DNA from: Ochromonas danica
Lineage: Eukaryota; Sar; Chrysophyceae; Chromulinales; Chromulinaceae
Length of the DNA: 64,000 bases
Reading direction: 5' to 3'
Assembly (NCBI GenBank): GCA_015146655.1
Contig: VKHL01000034.1
Span: 159,897 to 223,896, forward strand
The position numbers and the translations under genes are program-made. The notes beneath the pieces were generated by a model. That model was not told where the DNA came from. It was given only the letters and a program-made list of their open reading frames with translations, and searched no databases. How positions within the stretch are numbered: position 1 is the stretch's first letter; the number at the start of each line of letters is the position of its first letter. This document shows, one piece after another, positions 19,326 to 30,636 of the stretch.

Positions 19326-20261
19326 TGGTATCCAATCATCAATCAATCTGATACTCATTGATGGGAACGAGTGCTAACTATATCAAATAATATAACTATA
19401 GCTATAGTTAACTATATCCTTCATTAAGAGTATAACTCCTTGAACATCTACATCAAAAAGTACTGTGTTGTAGAACCTTCTCCTTCTTCTTTGTCATCAA
19501 GACCAACAAAGATCAGGAGACTGGGGAGGGACTTGAATACGATAGTGTTGGTTAGTATCGTCACCAAAGCACTTTCTAGTAGTGAGCACTCGCTGCAACA
19601 TGATAGTTGCGATACTGCTGTAGCAATGCATGCCACTGTTATAATTTGGAGTGAATATTATCGTAGAAGATGAATGGAGGGAAGAAGTCCATCATGGGTG
19701 GAGATGAGCAGGTATTACCAGAAAGGACATGCTATCATTGACAAAGAGCTGAGGAAATGACGTCTTCCATCTCATGCTTAAAGAAGGTCCAAAGGGTTTG
19801 CCCCAGTATTCATTCTCATGACAGAGAATTACACCGTGTAACCAAAACTAGAACCCAAAACAATAATTCAACCTCCTTCTACGAATTTCAAATGCCAAAT
19901 ATAATTTGGTGTTTGAAATTCGTTGAAGGAATTCCAAATTCAATCCAAAGCATTTTCTCCTCTTAAATTAATAAACGGGAAAGAACGCACGTTTCTTTCT
20001 ATAATGTAATTGCTTAACAAAGGAGGTAAGTAATTTCGCTCTTCACTTGCTGCTGTTGTTTGGCCTCCTATTGGTGGGAGGTGATCGAATTCCAAATTGT
20101 GTTGTTGACTTGACTTGGCTTGACGTGTACTATCCCACTGTCTTGCTCTCGTTATTATCACTAGTGTGTACTGTGGGTCGTATAGTGGTGAAAAGAGAGT
20201 CAGTGTGAGTGTGGTATTCTATCATAGGATATTACTATACCATATTATGCATTAGTCAGAC
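19326..20261. other. Intergenic region with a hairpin
   Basis: No gene is seen. It contains the flank sequence shared with 14512..14578 (at 19946..20010) and an imperfect palindrome at ~19882..19922 (cgaatttcaaatgccaaat / tttggtgtttgaaattcg arms). Confidence 0.5.
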
Positions 20262-22075
20262 ATGATGATGACAATGTATTGGGTGAACACGCTTCTTTTC
20301 TTCTTGACTATCTGGGAGATGAACTTCCATTATCAAATACAAGCTGTTCCTTTTTCTTTCACTGATTCTCAAGATAGTCTATCCAATATACCTTCTTCCC
20401 TTCCAACAGGCCAGCCTACGAGCTCACCAACGGAAATGCCAACTGGTCAACCGACTAGTCAGCCAAGTGCCCCACCAAGTGGTCAGCCTACTGGTCAGCC
20501 TACTAGTCGACCAACCAGCTGGCCAAGTGCCCAGCCCACATCCTATCCTAGCAGCCAACCTAGCAGTCTTCCAACAACTCAACCCACAGCCAATCCCAGT
20601 GCACAACCCACAGCCAATCCCAGTGCTCAACCAAGCAGCCAGCCTAGCACCCAGCCTAGTACTCAGCCCAGCAGTGAACCCAGTGCACAGCCTAGTGCTC
20701 AACCTAGTGCTCAACCTAGTAGTCAGCCTTCATCAGCGCCATCCCCAGCTCCTTCTCCTTCACCCACAGCTATGCCTACCCCTGTGGGTAGTTTAGGTGT
20801 TACCTGGTGGTGGATGGTGCAGTCTTCTGTCGTCTTGACCTCGTCACAGTCCTTGGCCGGCTATGGCAGTGAGAAGCTACAAGACGATGTTGTTGAAGCC
20901 TTTCAAACTGTCTTACAAACAACATCTTCTTCACCCATGCAAGCCACTCTGATTACCATGAATACAGCAGCATTGCCATATGGTAATGTCCCGCCACCTA
21001 ATGGAGGAGGACCAGACAATGGTGGTGGAAATAATGGTAATGGTGGCGGTGGTAATGGAGGTGGTAATGGTGGCTCGCCTCCACCAAATGGTGGTCCTCC
21101 TTCGGGTGGATATCGACCTCAAAGTGGCTCTTATATCACCACCTTTACACTGTCCATCTGGTGTGATGATGATGCAGATCTTCACACTGTCTGGTCTGGA
21201 ATGACAACTCTTGCAGTCAATGCTACAGCTCTACTCAGGTAAGACAACCACTACAGTATAGACTCTACTACACAGACTAACCGACTTGTCTTCAACGAAC
21301 TAGTCCTCTTCATAAAGAAGGACTAACAAGTGTAACGACCTCTTCTGTCAATCATTTAGTCCTCTCCACTACAACAACTGCACCACCAAATAGTTCAGAT
21401 GATGGCTCTTCCTTTGATGCTGGTCTCATTGTCGGGGTCATAGTCGCGGTGATTGTTGGTGTTACCTTGTGTTATCTATTCTCCTATTCTTCAGCTGGTA
21501 TTGCCTGTTATCTCTCCATCAGACAATGTTGGGATCATAGTGGAGGTTTCTTATTATCAGATGAAGAAGAAGGTATTGAGATTGATAAAACATCATCGAC
21601 ATTACGACATTTGAATATTCACTATCGTGATCGTTATGATGATGTTCGTCATGAGACTATTGATGATGAATCTGATCATCAACGACAACAAAAGCAATTA
21701 GCACGTGGACTACCTGTTCGAACTCAACCTTCCCCATCTGCTGCTACAGCCATCACGTCCACGTTTCGATGGAATAATAATAGTGGTCATGGTAGCAATG
21801 GTAATACTAGTAGAAGTGGAACAAAAGGGAAGGGTTATCGTGGTTCCAATCCTATCCATCAGTTCGATGAAGATGATGAAGATGAGGAAGGATTTACGCA
21901 TATTGATCTCCAGTCAACATCTGATGAGGCGGCGCCACAAGCAACTCGAAGTAGTATTACTCCGTCGTCGTCAGCAAGCAAAGGAAAGACTATGGCTTAT
22001 ACGACATTCTTTGGTAGTTCAGGCTCTGCCATGAAGACTTATCGTGATGGAGATGTTGATGATGGAGTCATTTGA
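20262..22075 (+). CDS. Secreted/membrane protein with PTSQP repeats, two exons
   Basis: Exons 20262..21238 and 21304..22075 join through a 65-base intron (CTC AG / T CCT) to 582 residues. Residues 1-~30 form a signal peptide. Residues ~45-175 are a Pro/Thr/Ser/Gln-rich stalk made of short (S/T)xQP units such as PTGQPTSQPSAPPSGQP; such stalks are frequent in stramenopile surface proteins. A globular part with a VTWWWMVQSSVVLTS start and a Gly/Asn/Pro-rich insert follows. One membrane helix (AGLIVGVIVAVIVGVTLCYLF) near residue 390 is followed by a ~180-residue hydrophilic cytoplasmic tail with acidic patches. A type I cell-surface or wall-linked protein is likely; no enzyme motif is visible. 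Confidence 0.85.
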
Positions 22076-23020
22076 TGCCCCTAGTTGTTGCTGCTGGTGT
22101 GGTCATGGTTGTTGTGTTGTTGTTGTTGTTGGTATAGTTGTTGTTAGCTGTTCTACCTTGAGAAAGAGCCAATGAAAACACGCAGACTATTTTAGTTTAA
22201 TTTTAGATAATAATAACCGTCATTTGTTAATTGGTATTCGATCACCAGCTCATTAGATGTGCAGCACCATGAGAGTCATGCAGGTGATAGTAAATTCGCC
22301 TTTCGGTCCGTAGCGAGTACTAGCGTTGGGGTACTGCATCCAGAGAGAACACCGGAGTGTTCTAGCTTGTGATGCCTCTAACAAATTGCTTGATGTGTAC
22401 AATACAGATTCAGGTTTGGCTTTCTTCGCCACCGACGATCGCAGACTTGAACACTTTCATTTCCTCACTAGACTTGTTGGGCATAGCCTCATCATCATGA
22501 TGGCTACCGAACTGGATAATCCATCGTGCAATCTTGGCTGCTTTTAATACCAGTAATTGACAAAACTTCAAACGCGTTAGTTAGAACTTACTATAGTCTA
22601 GTTCGTTCCAATTTTAACCTGTTCCATTTTTATTTGCATGTTTTGTCAGTTGTTTATTTAACAATACTTTGATCCATTTTGGGGGGGTCCTATAGTGGTT
22701 CTGGTGGGCAACAGTAGAGGACTCTGGCGAAATGGAATTAAGTTTGAATGTTGGTTGGAGTTTTGTCAGCGCATACATAGTCTAGAGTCGGAGCAACAAG
22801 CGGAAATTAGTCTTCTTTTGCGTGGGACTCACTTGATGACTGCCTCACCTCGTACCCCACAGCGTCATCATGTCACGTCACCACCACATCAAAGCACTGC
22901 CTGACAGCGGGCAGACACACAGTGGCAGTTGATTGACAAGATCATGCCATGTGATCACTCTGTCACTCATAAAAACAAATCAATCTTCTTCTTTTTGAAC
23001 TAAAAACAACGAAAGCAACT
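22076..23020. other. Intergenic region
   Basis: A (tgttgttg)n-rich 3' flank is followed by AT-rich sequence. Short open frames here have no recognisable features. Confidence 0.4.
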
Positions 23021-23830
23021 ATGGATATTGAACAACAACAACGCCCTTCAGAGTGTGATAAGGATGGACTTATTGAAGGAGAATATGAGACCATTGAATA
23101 TCTATCTGATCTTTGGCTGGGAACAACTGAGAAGAAGAACATGCCCTTCTTACGACTCTTTCGTCTAGCCAGTGTCTTTGTCATTGTTATTCAATACATG
23201 GTACTCGCTAGTGTAATCTACGAGAACATTAATGATCCCCCTTATCATAATTTAAACTTTCAAATTGTCGCAACACGTTTGTTCGTTGTCATCTACTTGG
23301 CTGGTAATGTGGCAGAATACTTCTCTAAAGATGTGCTGGGTTATTATGCTATGTCTAGAATTGTTTACCCAAAGCTTGAAGAGCTTCTAGGCGGCGGTGA
23401 AAACGAAGCAACCTATTGTGCACAAATTGCTTACTTCCTCTTTGTTATTATCCAAGGATTTTACTATGCGTTTGGCTTTCCAGCTTTGATCTTTGGTCTG
23501 ATTCGTATGATTAAGGATCGTTTTAATCTCCGTGACATATTTGTATTTATTGCCTTGAGTACTTATGAATATGTTTTATTAGTGCTTGCTTTAATTGCCT
23601 CTGTGTCTGTCATTCTCATCCAGTCGGATGCTGTTTCTATCTTGTTTAATTTTAGTGGTGTACTTGTGGTCATGGAACTTGATAATGTGGTATTTAAACT
23701 GTTTCATATTAAGGTGAAGAAGATGAAGGAGTTGAGACATTCTGAGTTTCAACTGACATCTGCTAAGCTGTCACTGGGTGGCCTCGTTGCTGTGGTAACC
23801 TTCCTCTATTCTTTTGTGTTCCGAACTTAA
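23021..23830 (+). CDS. Multi-pass membrane protein of unknown function
   Basis: A single-exon ATG frame of 269 residues that I do not recognise. Hydrophobic segments occur at about residues 48-68 (VFVIVIQYMVLASVIY), 85-100, 130-160 (IAYFLFVIIQGFYYAFGFPALIFGLI), 170-200 (two spans), 205-220 and near the C-terminus (LGGLVAVVTFLYSFVF), suggesting six or seven spans. The N-terminus is acidic and probably cytosolic. Codon use matches the neighbours. A short copy of its last ~60 bases follows the stop codon (see the repeat at 23770). Confidence 0.7.
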   Translation: MDIEQQQRPSECDKDGLIEGEYETIEYLSDLWLGTTEKKNMPFLRLFRLASVFVIVIQYMVLASVIYENINDPPYHNLNFQIVATRLFVVIYLAGNVAEYFSKDVLGYYAMSRIVYPKLEELLGGGENEATYCAQIAYFLFVIIQGFYYAFGFPALIFGLIRMIKDRFNLRDIFVFIALSTYEYVLLVLALIASVSVILIQSDAVSILFNFSGVLVVMELDNVVFKLFHIKVKKMKELRHSEFQLTSAKLSLGGLVAVVTFLYSFVFRT

Positions 23831-23905
23831 ACTAAACTGCCAATGGCCGGTCTCGTTACTGTGGTAACCTTTCTCAATTCTCTTGTGCTCTGAGCCTAAA
23901 CTACA
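23770..23905 (+). repeat. ~65-bp imperfect tandem duplication over a stop codon
   Basis: The segment with ggtggcctcgttgctgtggtaacc and its end tgtgttccgaacttaaacta is repeated just after the stop as ggccggtctcgttactgtggtaacc..tgtgctctgagcctaaacta. The second copy lies in the 3' flank and is decaying. Confidence 0.85.
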
Positions 23906-24072
23906 ATCAGCGGCTGACTACCTTCCTCAATTATATTATGTTATTAAGTCAGCCAGTCATACTTTTGTAATCAGTAATTAGTAATTATCATCATCATTGT
24001 GAACTAACTCATTTTGATTGTCATTTATGTCAACTGCTCCATCCTTTGCCATCCAATCCAATCCAATTGAAA

Positions 24073-24828
24073 TTACATCGTCAAAGATCTGACAGGATGG
24101 TGAAACAACTCTGTGCCTCGGAATAAAGCAATGCGCTTTACCACATAGGTGTATCTGCAGTGTTCAAACATCTGCCAATGGCAGGGGAGTTCGTGCCGTA
24201 CAGCTCGATGTGCAGTATGACAAATCGTCTGTCGAAACCGTTCAAAATGCTCTACCAGTAACTTGCCGTTGAGCGTCAGCTCGAGAAACATGTCGAGAGT
24301 GTGGTTCAGATAGTAATCGACCGAAGCAGCCCGACGACGCCCAGGATTGGGTAGCGCACACTAAGGAGAGATGTATATTCCTTCTACATAGCTCAGGCAT
24401 ACGCCGATGAAGAGTCCAACTCCATCCTCCCACCTCTCTCTCTGATGAGGCATTATGGATGAATACTGCTCAAAAGTCTCCTGCCCCAAGTACTTCAGAG
24501 CATGCACTAGAAGTGCACCAAAATTCTCGTAACTCGCATCCAGCACAAAGCAAGGTCTCGGGCCAAACTTGTTTATGATTGTGTATTGGAGCAACAGGCT
24601 GGTGAGACAATTCTCGTCGGTCAGCCACAGTCCAAGTTGTCTCAGCTCTGCTACCACAGCTCCAGCTCCTACTGGCTCTGCCCCCCAGGCTGTGGAGAGC
24701 CAATGGATTGTTTCACCTCCAATACTTGTGAAGCATCGCTTGAAAAGGGTGTTATACACTGTGGTGAAATGGGCCTCTGCTGTGAAATCCATCAACTTTG
24801 CCCTCTGCTGTGCTGCTTTATACAACAA
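24073..24828 (-). pseudogene. Broken reading frame of unknown family (in-frame TAG)
   Basis: Two open segments in the same - strand frame (24361..24828 and 24073..~24360) are separated by a single TAG at ~24361..24363. Together they would make ~250 residues (…LLLQYTIINKFGPRPCFV… and …CALPNPGRRRAASVDYYL…). Both halves look coding and are more GC-rich than nearby sequence. No ATG occurs before the internal MDFTAEAHF. I do not recognise the protein. Other genes here use TAG as a normal stop, so code reassignment is not a good explanation. A short direct repeat (ctgctccatcctttgc) lies on either side at ~24038 and ~25100, hinting at an inserted element. Confidence 0.55.
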
Positions 24829-24839
24829 GCTGTGATTGG

Positions 24840-25476
24840 CTGGCTATATACGGTTCACTTCCCCTGATATTGAATTTGCTCTCCCCCAGTGCTACTAGCG
24901 AGTACATCTGATTATCATATAGTGTAGTGTCTGAGGAAAAGATATCATCATCACCATAACCATGCTCTAGTCAATTCAAGCCTTTTTCTATTCAAGCCTA
25001 GTGAAGAAAAGCAGATGCATCATGTCGGACATGTAATAAGAGTAGTTAGAATGGTTGTTACATCGTATTGCAATTATCGCCATCATGAAGGAATCCAGAC
25101 TGCTCCATCCTTTGCAATCCGATCCACATGACAAGCTTCTTGCTTCTTGTCTCTATTGAGACCAACCGAACTCTACAACAAGGACGATAACAAGAATGAT
25201 CGTGATGATAGTGCAATGATCACGACAACATGGCAACCACACCTCCGCAAGACAAGCAGAAGAGAACAACACAACAAACAAAACAAAAATAAAGGTGATG
25301 ATACACAAAATGTCAGAACCAGAATTCTACCAAAGCAATCCACTCCCCACACAATGATGATCGAGTTCATCAAACTTATCAGCTCCTCATCTGATCTCAT
25401 CTCATGTGATCTGATCCGATGCTATCTATCTATGACTTAGGATGTAGTTGTCAACACTTTTTCTGACTACTTGAAC
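24840..25476. other. Intergenic region
   Basis: No gene is recognised in this stretch. It contains the second copy of the ctgctccatcctttgc word. Confidence 0.4.
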
Positions 25477-26183
25477 TCATCCGCTGCTAATACCAGTACT
25501 GCCTGTGACTGGTTGTTGGGTGATATCATGGCTATTATCCACAACACCATCCTTCACATTACTGCTATTCTTATTACTACTCTTACTAGCATTGCTGTTC
25601 TTGTGATCATTGGTGGTGGTGTCATTGACATGGAATTGTTCTTCCGCTTGTCGATACGCTTCTTCAAATGCTTGCCTATCCATATTCAACGTTGAACTGT
25701 CCAAATAACAAACAAAATCGATCGCTGAGCGAAGGTTAATCAAACAATAACCTGCCTTGCTCATCAATCTCGCGGGGTTCATATAGCTTTGGATATACTC
25801 ACAATTGGAGAATAAGTAAGGAATGTGACAATGAAGAACAACCCATATCAGCAATGGCAAGAAGTCATCCGCCCCTGCTGGGGTATGTTGATGAGATCGC
25901 TTCTCCTCGTCCCCATCTTTCTCATGTTGATCATCATGATCTTGTTTGATACGAGCCAAGGAGAGGGAACGGAAGATGATTGTCACACATTTCACAATGC
26001 ATTGTACTTTCTCTCCAGGAGATTTAAAGGCATTGATCTTTCGTAATTCATCTCCTGCTAGACTGAGCAGAGGCTCGTTTAGCAGATCAGCTTTGATTTC
26101 CAACGCCTAACAGCAGATTAACAATGAGTAAGCATTATAAATTAGTAGAATCGCACACAGACACACAGACACACAGACACACA

Positions 26184-26219
<36 letters not shown>

Positions 26220-29200
26220 ATCGAATCTATTATCGCGCAAGGAAAGACACTTACTTCAGGTGTGAGGAATGACAACAGCTTCATTCTCTTCAAGAGCAAG
26301 TTGTCTTCTTCCTCACTTCGACATAATTCAAAAGCACGAGCACCTAATCGTGTCATAACATAGTTTTCTAATTGATCTCGTGCACTTTGTAATCGCTCTT
26401 CGCATTCCCCTATTGCCAACCCAGACAAACAAACATCAACATATTATATACGCTATTAGATAGAAGAAGACAGAGGAAGAATGCAATTCATTCGTCACCT
26501 TGAAAGTTGGGATGACTAACAAACTTGCTTAGCATTTCATCGAAGAATTGTCGACAACGTTCATCCAGACGATGCAATCCATAGAAGATGTAATCCACCT
26601 AAACCAAGTCAGCAAACGACAAATCAGTCCCAGAAGTGCTTTCTCTCAGTCTACTTCTTGCTTTTACCTTGCGATTCTTTGGCGGAGGCTCACAATCCCC
26701 CTTTGGTCCTAAGACAGAGAGCAGGAAACGTCGTGTTGCATCCACAAGATCCATGGAAGAGCCAAACTTCAACAGAAACTCTTCATAAGTCATTCCCTCC
26801 TATAAAACAACAATACAGTAGCAGCATATAGAAAAGTAATATGAGAAAAATAAGAGGCCAAGACATCGATGAGATTCTATATGACCTTGGTGATATCATG
26901 AGAAGGGGAAGGTGCAATCGTCGTGGAATTTCGTTGGGTATCACCATTAAGAGCAGCACTATCTCCGGCATCGGCGGTGAGGGGAGAGGTAGAGGCGATT
27001 GGAGTGGTGGGTGTCGTTGTAGTCGCATCACGGAAGAGGGGAGTCGCCGCAGAAGATCGAGCAGCTGTGGCTTCTTCGATAAGATCGGCTACACGACTCG
27101 TTACCAAGGCCGCAGCAGATGTGCTAGTATTACCCTGCACTACTGGGAAAGAACGCAGTAGATCTCGTTCTGATCCCACTGTCAGAGGGTTGTAGATCTT
27201 TCTTCCTGGTCCAGCTCCCTCGTGTCCTGCTGCTCCTTCCCCGCCTCGTGCTTGTGATCCTCCGCCTACACCTCGAGAAGGAAGCAGAGAGACCAGATGG
27301 GCCTGGCCTTCATCCACGTCCATGGAAGGCAGTCGATTAGGAGGAGACGTAAGGACATCAGCAAGTAGGTCAAGATCTCGAATGGAAGATCGCAAAGTGG
27401 AGAGTCTGCTGGGAGTGTGACCGTCGTCCAAGTCCAAGTCATCAAAGAGCCCGCCTTCTTCATCATCTTCCTCCTCCTCGCTCTCATCATAATCACCACC
27501 TTCGTAGTCTCCCTCCGTCACAGTGACTAAGCCCATATCCGTTAGAGCAGAAGGTCGAACACGCAGGGAATTCCGAACATTTGCTCCAGTTCCTACACCA
27601 TTACTGCCACTACCTTCTGTGAAGTCATCCGAGGTCTTCGTGGAGAGCTCATAGGCTTCAATCACTCTCTGCTGACGCTCAATCTCACTTCTCAGTCTCA
27701 TGACTTCCTTGCGGAGGATGAGGTTCTCCTCGACTAGCTGCTCGTAGGAGACCATGGCTGCAGGAGGAGGTGGAGGCGTATTTGTGTGTGGACTACCCAC
27801 ACTGTTAGACGATAAGCTGCGGCCAAAGAGGGTGGAGGTCAAGGTCGGGGGAGTGTTGATGAAGTCTTGGTAATGGGTACGCGCTGCTTCGTTGTCCATC
27901 GACAGCTGCCTGGTGTTACCACTACTACTGCCACCTCCAACACCGCCCTGACCATTACTGCTGGGAGATGATAATGTCCAAGGCAGGCGGCGCTCATAGA
28001 TGAACTTGCCGGGATACCACAGATTGCTTCTACTACCCTTCCCCCCACCACCACCTCCTCCTACCGTTCCTGGAGACTGTATCCCATTGCTACCAGGTGA
28101 GGAGGTGTTGGTGTTTGTTGGTGTCGCTGTGAAAGGCGGGTTCGAGCGAGACCGCGTCAACTGCGCGAATCGTTTGCCCCGTGAGGGAGACTTGGGAGAA
28201 GTACCCTGTGGGGCAGGCAGCGAGAGAGACCTGGCCAGTGAAGAGGGAGAGGAGAGCGAGGAGGAGGTGGAAGTCGACGGGCTACGAGATGAGGTACCTG
28301 GAGGAGCAGGAGCAGGAGCAGGAGTAAGAGGGCCGGGGATCAGGTGAGGAGGGAGAGACTTGAGACTGCTGCTAGTCGGTTGTGACTCTTCGCAGTCATT
28401 GGGACTCTCTCGCTCTCTCCGCACTGCCTCGCGATAGGCGAGAGCTGCCAGTAAACTAGCCGACACCTCTTCCTCTAGTTTCTCCTCCACTTGCTTCTCC
28501 TCCTGCTGCTGTTTCTCCTCCTCTGGCTTCTTCTCATCTTCTAATCGCTCTTCCTCTACTACGACAAGAGAGGTGGAGTCGATAAGAGACTGGGAGATTT
28601 CCTCTTTCTCCTTCTCCTTCTCCTTCTCCTTCTCATCCTCCTCCTGCTGTTTCTCGCCATCCACTTCCACTTCCCTAAGGCATTCCTTCTCCTCCTCCTC
28701 CTTCTCCTCGTGTTGCTGCTGCTCTTCAGACTGCTTGCCTTCTTCTAGCAGCTCTTCTGCTGGCTGTGATGTAGGCATAACTTCCTCCTCTTCTACCTCA
28801 CTCTCTTCCTCCAGCACCACTACCTCAGAGGTGGCAGAGATGCTCACAACTACCTCAGGCAGCGCGATTTCATCGTGCTCTCCTTCATCTTCTGCTTTCT
28901 CCACTACCACAGCCTCTTCATCTGCTAATATTACATGGACGATAGTCTCCTGTTCCTCCTCCTCCTGCTGGTCTTGAACCACCAGCTCATCTAATGGTAG
29001 ATAATCTTGTTGTTGCTGTTGCTGATGATGATGCTCTAATCCTTCATTTTCTTCTTCTTCGATCGTCACTTGTTCGTTTTCTTCAGTCTGATGGTCTTCC
29101 TTGCCCTCACCCTCGTCATCACTCTGCTGACTAACAAGGATGGGGAGGGGAGGGCTGACAGTGTGGGGAAGAGTAGTAACACCTGCCTCGTCTCTCTCAC

Positions 29201-29660
29201 TGACACCGCATTCCTCGTCTTGTTCCTCAAATGTGCCTAACTCAGCATGGCTTGATGGCTCAGAGGAGGTTGTAGCAGGGATAGTGGTAATAGTAGCGTT
29301 GGTAATTATAGTGTCATTGATGGTAGCACTAGTAGTAGCAGTGTTGGGGGTGTTAGTGGCTGTGGCAGGGTCGGTGGCAGTCTCTCCATTGAGACATCGC
29401 CTACGAGCCAATTTGCGCTGCAACTCTTCACTAGCCGTCCTTGCTCCTAACCCTCTTCCTCCTGCAGCTGTTATAGGGAGTGACTTACGATGGTCAGAGC
29501 GAGGAGGTGTGGTGGAAGGAGGAGATACTGCTCCTGCCTCACTGTCCTCGTGTTGCACTGGGAGATGGACAGACGAGGTAGTGCTAATAGAGGAGGAAAT
29601 GTCCACGTTCTCTCCATTCAAATTCCTTCTTCGTGCGAGCTTGGCTTGCAGCTCATTCAT
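25477..29660 (-). CDS. VPS9-domain protein (Rab5-type GEF), five exons
   Basis: Exons on the - strand are 29660..26886, 26799..26668, 26598..26499, 26409..26255 and 26106..25477, giving 1263 residues. Exon 1 encodes ~925 low-complexity residues: two copies of an LARRR.LNGE motif (ELQAKLARRRNLNGE at the start, ELQRKLARRRCLNGE ~75 residues on), a long Glu-rich acidic stretch, Ser/Pro-rich segments and a short coiled coil (LVEENLILRKEVMRLRSEIERQQRVI). Exons 2-5 form a VPS9 domain with its helical bundle: QLENYVMTRLGARAF, KRMKLLSFLTPE, KVQCIVKCVTIIF, then ADDFLPLLIWVVLHCHIPYLFSN and GYCLINLRSAIDFVCYLD. VPS9 domains load GTP on Rab5/Rab21-type GTPases at early endosomes; the conserved Asp of ADDFLP is present. 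The start is the first in-frame ATG. The joins are supported by phase and by continuity of the domain. Confidence 0.9.
26153..26218. repeat. (CA)n microsatellite within a VPS9-gene intron
   Basis: The cacacaga/cacaca run lies in intron 4 (26107..26254). The transcript strand is (UG)n. Confidence 0.97.
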
Positions 29661-30636
29661 TCTTAATCTTGTTCTTCTCTGACTAGGTACCACACAACAG
29701 AGAAGTCATGCAATAGGCTAGAAGTATGCTCTAGGAGAGACTATCAATAGAATGATGATGATTCAATGGTTCTCTCTTATGATAGACTGCTCACAAAAAG
29801 AGCAATGATGAAGACAAATACCAAGAAGACTACAGAGGATCTGCGATGTCGATCTTCTTTCTCTCGGTCACTCTCCGCTGGCTGATCTCACAGAGAGGCG
29901 CAAACTCGGTTTTTACCACTTTTATACGCAGTCAAAATACGGTAAAATAAGGTTTTGCCATGAGTGAAATCTGGAAATCAAAATAAAAAAAAGTGGCGAT
30001 GATGGATGATGAAATTATATTGTTAAGAGGAAGAGGATTATCAAGCTGGTGGGTCTTTTTTCTTGTCTCGAGGACGTCTGATGAAGAATTGATGTTTGCA
30101 TATATGATGGCGACAGTGAGAGCAACTCTGTGACTGTAGAGGGGGATGATCCAAATGCTGGTTGGATGCAGTGCTTATCACATGCTTTACAAAGAAGAAG
30201 GGATTGTTTTAGCTTTTAGAGGATAGTATTCAATACAAGCCAGTTGCCCGAATCATTAACTGAGCTCTGCCTGAAGAGTCCGTCGTTGCTCTATCCATTA
30301 GTCTGATATACATGTAAGATGATGATGATCGAGTCAGGTCATCTGTGACAATTCTCGCAATATTTGATTTTTGGAATAGAGATTATTGTGGCTGTATTGA
30401 AGCACTTCGATCTAAGATATTCTGATTTGATAATGTCACACTCTCATTTCCAGTGGTGTGTGCCGTTAAGTTGAAATGAAAACAGAAAGAAAAAAAAGAA
30501 AGAAAAGAAAAGAAAGTAGTAGAAAGAAAAGAAAATATATTTGAAATGGATTACTACTTGACAAGAAAGCCAGGCTTTATCATGCCGTGCCATATCTTTC
30601 CTCGTATATTCATAAAAGCTCATCATGCACATATTG
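29661..30636. other. Intergenic region with purine tract
   Basis: It holds the promoter of the VPS9 gene and the 3' flank of the F-box-like gene, both on the - strand. A ~60-base purine-rich tract (aaagaaaagaaa type) lies at 30478..30537. No gene is seen. Confidence 0.5.

Noticed and set aside
22326-22904. Small open frames between the PTSQP gene and the membrane protein gene
   Set aside because: They are short, show no recognisable motif, and one lacks a clear coding composition.
24361-24363. Reassigned TAG codon
   Set aside because: XRCC3-like and PLP-enzyme genes in the same window end in TAG at their natural C-termini, so TAG is a stop here.
28573-29682. + strand Ser-rich and Val/Ala-rich open frames opposite the VPS9 gene
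   Set aside because: They are antisense to low-complexity coding sequence and have no independent features.
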